From NCBI RefSeq assembly GCF_026212465.1, contig NC_080050.1, positions 5,116,084 through 5,180,083 on the forward strand: 64,000 nucleotides of DNA. Direction: 5' to 3'. Shown here in pieces: positions 49,431 to 61,379 of this stretch (its first letter is position 1; each line of letters opens with the position of its first letter). Below the pieces are notes generated by a model, which worked only from the letters and a program-made list of their open reading frames with translations, did no database searches and was not told the DNA's origin. Position numbers and translations under genes: made by a program. The stretch comes from Amaranthus tricolor (Eukaryota; Streptophyta; Magnoliopsida; Caryophyllales; Amaranthaceae).

Positions 49431-50503
49431 TTTTGGCACTTTTGCGCATAAAGTAGCTCAAACTAGGTTTGTTTTGCACGAAACATGGCACACAACACTA
49501 TTTGGTATATATTATTTTGATTAAGTGGTTAGAATTTAAAATCATATTCATATGCTAGAAATTACGTGTTAATTTGCGATTTTATAGGTTTTTAAGCGTT
49601 TTTGGCAATTTTGCGCATAAAATAGCTCAAACTTGGTTTGTTTTGCATGAAACTGAGAACACAACACTATTAGGTATATATTATTTTATTGAAGTGGTAA
49701 GAATTGAAAATAATATTCATATGCTAGAAATCACGTGTTAAGTTGCGATTTTAATAGTTTTTAAGCATTTTTGACACTTTTGGACATAAAGCTCAAACGT
49801 GGTTTGTTTTGTACAAAACTTGACACACAAAACTATTTGGTATATATTATTGTGTTGAAGTGGTCAGAATTGAAAATCATATTCATATGCTAGAAATTAC
49901 GTGTTAAGTTGCGATTTTATGGGTTTTTAAGCGTTTTTTTGCACTTTTCCGCATAAAGTATCTCAAACTTGGTTTGGTTTGCACGAAACTTGGCACACAA
50001 CACTATTTGGTATATATTATTGTGTTGAAGTTTTTAGAATAGAAAATTATATTCATATGCTTGAAATTACGTGTTAAGTTGCAATTTTATGGGTTTTTAA
50101 GCGTTTTTGGCACTTTTGCGCATAAAAAAGCTCAAACTTGGTTTGTTTTGCACGAAGAATGGCTCACAACACTATTTGTTATATATTATTGTGTTGAAGA
50201 GGTTACAATTTAAAATCATATTCATATGCTTGAAATTACGTGTTAATTTGCGATTTTTTAGGTTTTTAAGCATTTTTGGCACTTTTGCGAAAAAAGTAGC
50301 TCAAATTTGGTTTGTTTTGAACAAACTTTGCACACAACACTATTTGGTATATATTATTGTTTTGAAGTGTTTAGAATTGAAAATTATATTCATTTGCTAG
50401 AAATTACGTGTTAAGTTGCAATTTTCTAGGTTTTTAAGCGTGTTTGGCACTTTTGCACATAAAGTAGCTCAAACTTGGTTTGTTTTGCACGAAACTTGGC
50501 ACA

Positions 50504-50603
50504 NNNNNNNNNNNNNNNNNNNNNNNNNNNNNNNNNNNNNNNNNNNNNNNNNNNNNNNNNNNNNNNNNNNNNNNNNNNNNNNNNNNNNNNNNNNNNNNNN
50601 NNN
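50504..50603. other. Assembly gap (100 N)
   Basis: Exactly 100 N separate domain C from domain D. The monomer superfamily changes from 2 back to 1 across it. Both edges fall inside monomers, so the true junction is missing. Confidence 0.97.
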
Positions 50604-51690
50604 ATGCTAGAATTACGTGTTAAGTTGCGATTTTAAAGGTTTTTAAGCGTTTTTGCCACTTTTGCGCATAAAGTAGTTGAAACTTGGTTTGTTTTGCACG
50701 AAATTTGGCACAAAACACTATTTTTTTATATATTATTGTATTGAAGTGGTTAGAATTGAAAATCATAGTCATATGCTAGAAATTACGTGTTATGTTGCGA
50801 TTTTAAGAGTTTTTAAGCGTTTTTGCCACTTTTGCGCATAAATTAGCTCCAACTTGGTTTGTTTTGTACGAAACTTGGCACACAACACTATTTGGTATAT
50901 ATTATTGTGTTGAAGTTGTTAGAATTGAAAAGCATAGTCATATGCTAGAAAATTATGTGTGAAGTTGTGATTTTAAAGGTTTTTTTAAGCGTTTTTTCCA
51001 CTTTTACGCATAAAGTAGCTCAAACTTGGTTGTTTTGCACGAAACAATGCACACCACACTATTTGGTAAATAGTATATGCGTTGAAGTGGTTAGAATTGA
51101 AAATCATAGTCATATGCTACACTATTTGGTATATATTATTCTGTTGAATGGGTTAGACTTGAAATTCATATTCATATGCAAGAATTACGTGTTAAGTTGC
51201 GATTTAAGGGTATTTAAGCGTTTTTTGCCACTTTTTGCGCATAAAGTAGTTCAAAACTTGGTTTGTTTTGCACGAAACTTGGCACACAACACTATTTGGT
51301 ATGTATTATTGTGTTGAAGTTGTTAGAATTGAAAAGCATAGTCATATGCTAGAAATTATGTGTTAAGTTGCGATTTTAAAGGTTTTTTTAAGCGTTTTTT
51401 CCACTTTTGCGCATAAAGTAGCTCAAACTTGGTTTGTTTTGCACGAAATATGACACACAACACCTATTTCGTATATATTATTGCGTTGAAGTGGTTAGAA
51501 TTGAAAATCATAGTCATATGCTAGAAATTACGTGTTAAGTTGCGATTCTAAGGGTTTTTTTAAGCATTTTTTCCACTTTTGCGCATAAAGTAGCTTAAAC
51601 TTGGTTTCTTTTGCACGAAACTTGGCACACAACACTATTTGGTATATATTATTGTGTTGAATGGGTTAGACTTGAAATTCATAGTCATAT
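50604..51690 (+). repeat. Partial domain D unit after the gap
   Basis: Only about 1.09 kb lies between the marker at 50606 and the next at 51691, roughly six and a half monomers. A rearranged joint occurs near 51116-51122: 'catatgctac' runs directly into 'actatttggtatatatt', skipping most of a monomer. Confidence 0.78.
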
Positions 51691-54600
51691 GCTAGAATTA
51701 CGTGTTAAGTTGCGATTTTAAAGGTTTTAAGCGTTTTTGCACTTTTGCGCATAAAGTAGTTGAAACTTGGTTTGTTTTGCACGAAATTTGGCACAAAACA
51801 CTATTTTTTATATATTATTGTATTGAAGTGGTTAGAATTGAAAATCATAGTCATATGCTAGAAATTACGTGTTAAGTTGCGATTTTAAGAGTTTTTAAGC
51901 GTTTTTGCCACTCTTTGCGCATAAAGTAGCTCAAACATGGTTTGTTTTGCACGAAACTTGGCACACAACACTACTTGGTATATATTATTGTGTTGAAGGT
52001 TGTTAGAATTGAAAAGCATAGTCATATGCTAGAAATTATGTGGTGAAGTTGTGATTTCAAAGGTTTTTTTAAGCGTTTTTTCCACTTTTACGCATAATGT
52101 AGCTCAAACTTGGTTTGTTTTGCACGAAACATTGCACACACACTATTTGGTAAATAGTATTGCGTTGAAGTGGTTAGAATTGAAAATCATAGTCTATATG
52201 CTAAAAATTACGTGTTTAAGTTGCGATTATATGGGTTTTTTAAGCGTTTTTTCAACTTTTGCGCTTAAAGTAGCTCTAACTTGGTTTGTTTTGCACGAAA
52301 CATGGCACACAACACTATTTTGGTATATATTATTCTGTTGAATGGGTTAGACTTGAAATTCTAGTCCATATGCAAGATTTACGTGTTAAGTTGCGATTTT
52401 AAGGGTATTTAAGCGTTTTTGCCACTTTTGCGCATAAAGTAGTTCAAACTTGATTTGTTTTGCACGAAACTTGGCACACAACACTATTTGGTATGTATTA
52501 TTGTGTTGAAGTGTTAGAATTGAAAAGCATAGTCATATGCTAGAAATTATGTGTTAAGTTGCGATTATAAAGGTTTTTTTAAGCGTTTTTTCCACTTTGC
52601 GCATAAAGTAGCTCAAACTTGGTTTGTTTTGCACGAAATATGACACACAACACTATTTTGTATATATTATTGCGTTGAAGTGGTTAGAATTGAAAATCAT
52701 AGTCATATGCTAGAAATTACGTGTTAAGTTGCGATTATAAGGGTTTTTAAGCGTTTTTTCAACTTTTGCGCTTAAAGTAGCTCAAACTTGGTTTGTTTGG
52801 GACGAAACTTGGCACACAACACTATTTGGTATATATTATTGTGTTGAAGTTGTTAGAATTGAAAAGCATAGTCATATGCCTAGAAATTATGTGTAAAGTT
52901 GTGATTTTAAAGGATTTTTTAAGCGTTTTTTCGACTTTTACCCATAATGTAGCTCAAACTTGGTTTCTTTTGCACGAAACATTGCACACAACACTATTTG
53001 GTAAATAGTATTGCGTTGAAGTGGTTAGAATTGAAAAATCATAGTCATATGCTAGAAAATTACGTGTTAAGTTGCGATTTTAAGAGTTTTTCAGCGTTTC
53101 TGCCACTTTGGGCATAAAGTAACTCAAACTTGGTTTGTTTTGCACGAAACTTAGCAAACAACGCGATTTAGTATATATTATTCTGTTGAATGGGTTAGAC
53201 TTGAAATTCATAGTCATATGCAAGAATTACGTGTTAAGTTGCGATTTTAAGGGTTTTTAAGCGTTTTTGCCACTTTTGCGCATAAAGTAGTTCAAACTTT
53301 GTTTGTTTTGCACAAAACTTGTCACACAACACTATTTTTTAAATTTTATTCTATTGAAGTGGTTAGAATTGAAAATCATAGTCACATGCTAGAAATTACG
53401 TGTTAAGTTGCGATTTTAAGAGTTTTTCAGCGTTTTTGCCACTTTTGGGCATAAAGTAACTCAACTTGGTTTGTTTTGCACGAAACTTAGCAAACAACAC
53501 TATTTAGTATATATTATTCTGTCGAATGGGTTAGACTTGAAATTCATAGTCATATGCAAGAATTACGTGTTAAGTTGCGATTTTAAGGGTTTTTAAGCGT
53601 TTTTGCCACTTTTGCGCATAAAGTAGTTCAAACTTGGTTTGTTTTGCACGAATTTTTGGCACACAACACTATTTTTTATATATTATTGTACTAAAGTGGT
53701 TAGAATTGAAAATCATAATCATATGCTAGAAATTACGTGTTAAGTTGCGATTTTAAGAGTATTTAAGTGTTTTTGCCACTTTTGGGTATAAAGTAACTCA
53801 AACTTGGTTTGTTTTGCGCGAAAACTTAGCATACCAACACTATTTAGTATATATTATTGTGTTAAATCGGTTAGAATTGAAAATCATAGTCATGCTAGAA
53901 ATTACGTGTTTAGTTGCGATTCTAAGGGTTTTTAAGCGTTTTTGCTACTTTTGCGCATAAAGTAGCTTAAACTTGGTTTGTTTTGCACGAAACATGGCGC
54001 ACAACACTATTTGGTATATATATTATTCTGTTGAATGGGTTAGACTTGAAATTCATAGTCATATGCAAGAATTACGTGTTAAGTTGCGATTTTAAGGGTT
54101 TTTAAAGCGTTTTTGCCACTTCTGCGCATAAAGTAGTTCAAACTTGGTTTGTTTTGCACGAAATTTGGCACAAAACACTATTTTTTATATATTATTGTAC
54201 TGAAGTGGTTAGAATAGAAAATCATAGTCATATGCTTAGAAATTACGTGTTAAGTTGCGATTTTAAGAGTTTTTAAGCGTTCTTGCCACTTTTGCGCATA
54301 AAGTAGCTCAAACTTGGTTTGTTTTGCACGAAACTTGGCACACAACACTATTTGGTATATATTATTGTGTTGAAGTTGTTAGAATTGAAAAGCATAGTCA
54401 TATGCTAGAAATTATGTGTGAAGTTGTGATTTTAAAGGTTTTTTTAAGCGTTTTTTCCACTTTTACGCATAAAGTAGCTCAAACTTGGTTTGTTTTGCAC
54501 GAAACATTGCACACAACACTATTTGGTAAATAGTATTGCGTTGAAGTGGTTAGAATTGAAAATCATAGTCATATGCTAAAAATTACGTGTTAAGTTGCGA

Positions 54601-55255
54601 TTATATGGGTTTTTAAGCGTTTTTTCAACTTTTGCGCTTAAAGTAGCTCTAACTTGGTTTGTTTTGCACGAAACATGGTACACAACACTATTTGGTATAT
54701 ATTATTCTGTTGAATGGGTTAGACTTGAAATTCATAGTCATATGCAAGAATTACGTGTTAAAGTTGCGATTTTAAGGGTATTTAAGCGTTTTTGCCACTT
54801 TTGGCGCATAAAGTAGTTCAAACTTGATTTGTTTGCACGAAACTTGGCACACAACACTATTTGGTATGTATTATTGTGTTGAAGTTGTTAGAATTGAAAA
54901 GCATAGTCATATGCTAGAAATTATGTTGTTAAGTTGCGATTTTAAAGGTTTTTTTAAGCATTTTTTTCCACTTTTGCGCATAAAGTAGCTCAAACTTGGG
55001 TTTGTTTTGCACGAAACATGACACACAACACTATTTTGTATATATTATTGCATTGAAGTGGTTAGAATTGAAAATCATAGTCATATGCTAGAAATTACGT
55101 GTTAAGTTGCGATTCTAAGGGTTTTTAAGCATTTTTTCCACTTTTGCGCATAAAGTAGCTTAAACTTGGTTTCTTTTGCACGAAACTTGGCACACAACAC
55201 TATTTGGTATATATTATTGTGTTGAATGGGTTAGACTTGAAATTCATAGTCATAT
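51691..55255 (+). repeat. Domain D extended unit, about 21 monomers
   Basis: The marker interval is 3565 bp, about three monomers longer than the later units. Its monomers share the D marks and mostly the same order. Small indels are frequent, for example 'tagtctatatgctaaaa' near 52191 and 'catatgcctagaaatt' near 52873. Confidence 0.8.
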
Positions 55256-58200
55256 GCTAGAATTACGTGTTAAGTTGCGATTTTAAAGGTTTTAAGCGTT
55301 TTTGCCACTTTTGCGCATAAAGTAGTTGAAACTTGGTTTGTTTTGCACGAAATTTGGCACAAAACACTATTTTTTATATATTATTGTATTGAAGTGGTTA
55401 GAATTGAAAATCATAGTCATATGCTAGAAATTACGTGTTAAGTTGCGATTTTAAGAGTTTTTAAGCGTTTTTTGCCACTTTTGCGCATAAAGTAGCTCAA
55501 ACATGGTTTGTTTTGCACGAAACTTGGCACACAACACTATTTGGTATATATTATTGTGTTGAAGTTGTTAGAATTGAAAAGCATAGTCATATGCTAGAAA
55601 TTATGTGTGAAGTTGTGATTTCAAAAGGTTTTTTTAAGCGTTTTTTCCACTTTTACGCATAATGTAGCTCAAACTTGGTTTGTTTTGCACGAAACATTGC
55701 ACACAACACTATTTGGTAAATAGTATTGCGTTGAAGTGGTTAGAATTGGAAAATCATAGTCATATGCTAGAAATTACGTGTTAAGTTGCGATTATAAGGG
55801 TTTTTAAGCGTTTTTTCAACTTTTGCGCTTAAAGTAGCTCAAACTTGGTTTTGTTTGGGACGAAAGTTGGCACACAACACTATTTGGTATATATTATTGT
55901 GTTGAAGTTGTTAGAATTGAAAAGCATAGTCATATGCTAGAAATTATGTGTAAAGTTGTGATTTTAAAGGATTTTTTAAGCGTTTTTTCGACTTTTACGC
56001 ATAATGTAGCTCAAACTTGGTTTCTTTTGCACGAAACATTGCACACAACACTATTTGGTAAATAGTATTGCGTTGAAGTGGTTAGAATTGAAAATCATAG
56101 TCATATGCTAGAAATTACGTGTTAAGTTGCGATTTTAAGAGTTTTTCAGCGTGTCTGCCACGTTTGGGGCATAAAGTAACTCAAACTTGGTTTGTTTTGC
56201 ACGAAACTTAGCAAACAACACGATTTAGTATATATTATTCTGTTGAATGGGTTAGACTTGAAATTCATAGTCATATGCAAGAATTACGTGTTAAGTTGCG
56301 ATTTTAAGGGTTTTTAAGCGTTTTTGCCACTTTTGCGCATAAAGTAGTTCAAACTTGGTTTGTTTTGCACGAAACTTGTCACACAACACTATTTTTTAAA
56401 TTTTATTCTATTGAATTGGTTAGAATTGAAAATCATAGTCACATGCTAGAAATTACGTGTTAAGTTGGCGATTTTAAGAGTTTTTCAGCGTTTTTGCCAC
56501 TTTTGGGCATAAAGTAACTCAAACTTGGTTTTGTTTTGCACGAAACTTAGCAAACAACACTATTTAGTATATATTATTCTGTTGAATGGGTTAGACTTGA
56601 AATTCATAGTCATATGCAAGAATTACGTGTTAAGTTGCGATTTAAGGGTTTTTAAGCATTTTTGCCACTTTTGCGCATAAAGTAGTTCAAAACTTGGTTT
56701 GTTTTGCACGAAATTTGGCACACAACACTATTTTTTATATATATTATTGTACTAAAGTGGTTAGAATTGAAAATCATAATCATATGCTAGAAATTACGTG
56801 TTAAGTTGCGATTTTAAGAGTATTTAAGTGTTTTTGCCACTTTTTGGGTATAAAGTAACTCAAACTTGGTTTGTTTTGCGCGAAAACTTAGCATACAACA
56901 CTATTTAGTATATATTATTGTGTTAAATCGGTTAGAATTGAAAATCATAGTCATGCTAGAAATTACGTGTTTAGTTGCGATTCTAAGGGTTTTTAAGCGT
57001 TTTTTGCTACTTTTGCGCATAAAGTAGCTTAAACTTGGTTTGTTTTGCACGAAACATGGCGCACAACACTATTTGGTATATATATTATTCTGTTGAATGG
57101 GTTAGACCTTGAAATTCATAGTCATAATGCAAGAATTACGTGTTAAGTTGCGATTTTAAGGGTTTTTAAGCGTTTTTGCCACTTTTGCGCATAAAGTAGT
57201 TCAAACTTGGTTTGTTTTGCACGAAATTTGGCACAAAACACTATTTTTTATATATTATTGTACTGAAGTGGTTAGAATAGAAAATCATAGTCATATGCTA
57301 GAAATTACGTGTTAAGTTGCGATTTTAAGAGTTTTTAAAGCGTTCTTGCCACTTTTGCGCATAAAGTAGCTCAAACTTGGTTTGTTTTGCACGAAACTTG
57401 GCACACAACACTATTTGGTATATATTATTGTGTTGAAGTTGTTAGAATTGAAAAGCATAGTCATATGCTAGAAAATATGTGTGAAGTTGTGATTTTAAAG
57501 GTTTTTTTTAAGCGTTTTTTCCACTTTACGCATAAAGTAGCTCAAACTTGGTTTTGTTTTGCACGAAACATTGCACACAACACTATTGGTAAATAGTATT
57601 GCGTTGAAGTGGTTAGAATTGAAAATCATAGTCATATGCTAAAAATTACGTGTTAAGTTGCGATTATATGGGTTTTTAAGCGTTTTTTCAACTTTTGCGC
57701 TTAAAGTAGCTCTAACTTGGTTTGTTTTGCACGAAACATGGCACACAACACTATTTGGTATATATTATTCTGTTGAATGGGTTAGACTTGAAATTCATAG
57801 TCATATGCAAGAATTACGTGTTAAGTTGCGATTTTAAGGGTATTTAAGCGTTTTTGCCACTTTTGCGCATAAAGTAGTTCAAACTTGATTTGTTTTGCAC
57901 GAAACTTGGCACACCAAACACTATTTGGTATGTATTATTGTGTTGAAGTTGTTAGAATTGAAAAGCAATAGTCATATGCTAGAAATTATGTGTTAAGTTG
58001 CGATTTTAAAGGTTTTTTTAAGCGTTTTTTCCACTTTTGCGCATAAAGTAGCTCAAACTTGGTTTGTTTTGCACGAAACATGACACACAACACTATTTTG
58101 TATATATTATTGCGTTGAAGTGGTTAGAATTGAAAATCATAGTCATATGCTAGAAATTACGTGTTAAGTTGCGATTCTAAGGGTTTTTAAGCATTTTTTC

Positions 58201-58320
58201 CACTTTTGCGCATAAAGTAGCTTAAACTTGGTTTCTTTTGCACGAAACTTGGCACACCACACACTATTTGGTATATATTATTCGTGTTGAATGGGTTAGA
58301 CTTGAAATTCATAGTCATAT
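55256..58320 (+). repeat. Domain D 18-mer unit (about 3065 bp), copy 1
   Basis: Eighteen landmark intervals lie between the 'gctagaattacg' markers at 55256 and 58321. The order includes 'tttgggacg', two 'gagtttttcagcg' monomers and the 'gcgcgaaaacttagc' monomer. All three recur in the next unit at the same offset. Confidence 0.88.
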
Positions 58321-61300
58321 GCTAGAATTACGTGTTAAGTTGCGATTTTAAAGGTTTTAAGCGTTTTTGCCACTTTTGCGCATAAAGTAGTTGAAACTTG
58401 GTTTGTTTTGCACGAAATTTGGCACAAAACACTATTTTTTATATATTATTGTATTGAAGTGGTTAGAATTGAAAATCATAGTCATATGCTAGAAATTACG
58501 TGTTAAGTTGCGATTTTAAGAGTTTTTTAAGCGTTTTTGCCACTTTTGCCATAAAGTAGCTCAAACATGGTTTGTTTTGCACGAAAACTTGGCACACAAC
58601 ACTACTTGGATATATTATTGTGTTGAAGTTGTTAGAATTGAAAAGCATAGTCATATGCTAGAAATTATGTGTGAAGTTGTGATTTCAAAGGTTTTTTTAA
58701 GCGTTTTTTTCCACTTTTACGCATAATGTAGCTCAAACTTGGTTTGTTTTGCACGAAACATTGCACACAACACTATTTGGTAAATAGTATTGCGTTGAAG
58801 TGGTTAGAATTGAAAAATCATAGTCATATGCTAGAAATTACGTGTTAAGTTGCAATTATAAGGGTTTTTAAGCGTTTTTCAACTTTTGCGCTTAAAGTAG
58901 CTCAAACTTGTTTGTTTGGGACGAAACTTGGCACACAAACACTATTTGGTATATATTATTGTGTTGAAGTTGTTAGAATTGAAAAGCATAGTCATATGCT
59001 AGAAATTATGTGTAAAGTTGTGATTTTTAAATGATTTTTTAAGCGTTTTTTCGACTTTTACGCATAATGTAGCTCAAACTTGGTTTCTTTTGCACGAAAC
59101 ATTGCACACACACACTATTTGGTAAATAGTATTGCGTTGAAGTGGTTAGAATTGAAAATCATAGTCATATGCTAGAAAATTACGTGTTAAGTTGCGATTT
59201 TTAAGAGTTTTTTCAGCGTGTCTGCCACGTTTGGGCATAAAGTAACTCAAACTTGGTTTGTTTTGCACGAAACTTAGCAAACAACACGATTTAGTATATA
59301 TTATTCTGTTGAATGGGTTAGACTTGAAATTCATAGTCATATGCAAGAATTACGTGTTAAGTTGCGATTTTAAGGGTTTTTAAGCGTTTTTGCCACTTTT
59401 GCGCATAAAGTAGTTCAAACTTGGTTTGTTTTGCACGAAACTTGTCACACAACACTATTTTTTAAATTTTTATTCTATTGAATTGTGTTTAGTAATTGAA
59501 AATCATAGTCACATGCTAGAAATTACGTGTTAAGTTGCGATTTTAAGAGTTTTTCAGCGTTTTTGCCTACTTTTGGGCATAAAGTAACTCAAACTTGGTT
59601 TGTTTTGCACGAAACTTAGCAAAACAACACTATTTAGTATATATTATTCTGTTAATGGGTTAGACTTGAAATTCATAGTCATATGCAAGAATTACGTGTT
59701 AAGTTGCGATTTTAAGGGTTTTTAAGCATTTTTGCCACTTTTGCGCATAAAGTAATTCAAACTTGGTTTGTTTTGCACGAAATTTGGCACACAACACTAT
59801 TTTTTATATATTATTGTACTAAAGTGGTTAGAATTGAAAATCATAATCATATGCTAGAAATTACGTGTTAAGTTGCGATTTTAAGAGTATTTAAGTGTTT
59901 TTGCCACTTTTGGGTATAAAGTAACTCAAACTTGGTTTGTTTTGCGCGAAACTTAGCATACAACTCTATTTAGTATATATTTATTGTGTTAAATCGGTTA
60001 GAATTGAAAATCATAGTCATGCTAGAAATTACGTGTTTAGTTGCGATTCTAAGGGTTTTTAAGCGTTTTTGCTACTTTTGCGCATAAAGTAGCTTAAACT
60101 TTGGTTTGTTTTGCACGAAACATGGCGCACAACACTATTTGGTATATATATTATTCTGTTGAATGGGTTAGACTTGAAATTCATAGTCATATGCAAGAAT
60201 TACGTGTTAAGTTGCGATTTTAAGGGTTTTTAAGCGTTTTTGCCACTTTTTGCGCATAAAGTAGTTCAAACATGGTTTGTTTTGCACGAAATTTGGCACA
60301 AAACACTATTTTTTATATATTGTTGTACTGAAGTGGTTAGAATAGAAATCATAGTCATATGCTAGAAATTACGTGGTTAAGTTGCGATTTTAAGAGTTTT
60401 TAAGCGTTCTTGCCACTTTTGCGCATAAAGTAGCTCAAACTTGGTTTGTTTTGCACGAAACTTGGCACACAACACTATTTGGTATATATTATTGTGTTGA
60501 AGTTGTTAGAATTGAAAAGCATAGTCATATGCTAGAAATTATGTGTGAAGTTGTGATTTTAAAGGTTTTTTAAGCGTTTTTTCCACTTTTACGCATAAAG
60601 TAGCTCAAACTTGGTTTGTTTTGCACGAAACATTGCACACAACACTATTTGGTAAATAGTATTGCGTTGAAGTGGTTAGAATTGAAAATCATAGTCATAT
60701 GCTAAAAATTACGTGTTAAGTTGCGATTATATGGGTTTTTAAGCGTTTTTTCAACTTTTGCGCTTAAAGTAGCTCTAACTTGGTTTGTTTTGCACGAAAC
60801 ATGCACACAACACTATTTGGTATATATTATTCTGTTGAATGGGTTAGACTTGAAATTCATAGTCATATGCAAGAATTACGTGTTAAGTTGCGATTTTAAG
60901 GGTATTTAAGCGTTTTTGCCACTTTTGCGCATAAAGTAGTTCAAACTTGATTTGTTTTGCACGAAACTTGGCACACAACACTATTTGGTATGTATTATTG
61001 TGTTGAAGTTTGTTAGAATTGAAAAGCATAGTCATATGCTAGAAATTATGTGTTAAGTTGCGATTTTAAAGGTTTTTTTAAGCGTTTTTTTCCACTTTTG
61101 CGCATAAAGTAGCTCAAACTTGGTTTGTTTTGCACGAAACATGACACACAACACTATTTTGTATATATTATTTGCGTTGAAGTGGTTAGAATTGAAAATC
61201 ATAGTCATATGCTAGAAATTACGTGTTAAGTTGCGATTCTAAGGGTTTTTAAGCATTTTTTCCACTTTGCGCATAAAGTAGCTTAAACTTGGTTTCTTTT

Positions 61301-61379
61301 GCACGAAACTTGGCACACAACACTATTTGGTATATATTATTGTGTTGAATGGGGTTAGACTTGAAATTCATAGTCATAT
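58321..61379 (+). repeat. Domain D 18-mer unit (3059 bp), copy 2
   Basis: It has the same monomer order as copy 1. Differences are mainly single-base or dinucleotide indels, such as 'attgcacacacacac' near 59100 where copy 1 has 'attgcacacaacac'. Confidence 0.88.

Larger units (their letters stand above)
42952..50503 (+). repeat. Satellite domain C, forward part
   Basis: Superfamily-2 monomers return to the plus orientation. Marks distinguishing C from B include 'tttttgaagtggtaagaat', 'gaagaggttacaattt', 'gttgcattatggg', 'tttaatcataaagtagc' and a 'gctctagcatataaaatcat' monomer. No single HOR register spans the domain; it is built of overlapping local duplications and truncated monomers. No gene or mobile element was seen. 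Confidence 0.92.
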
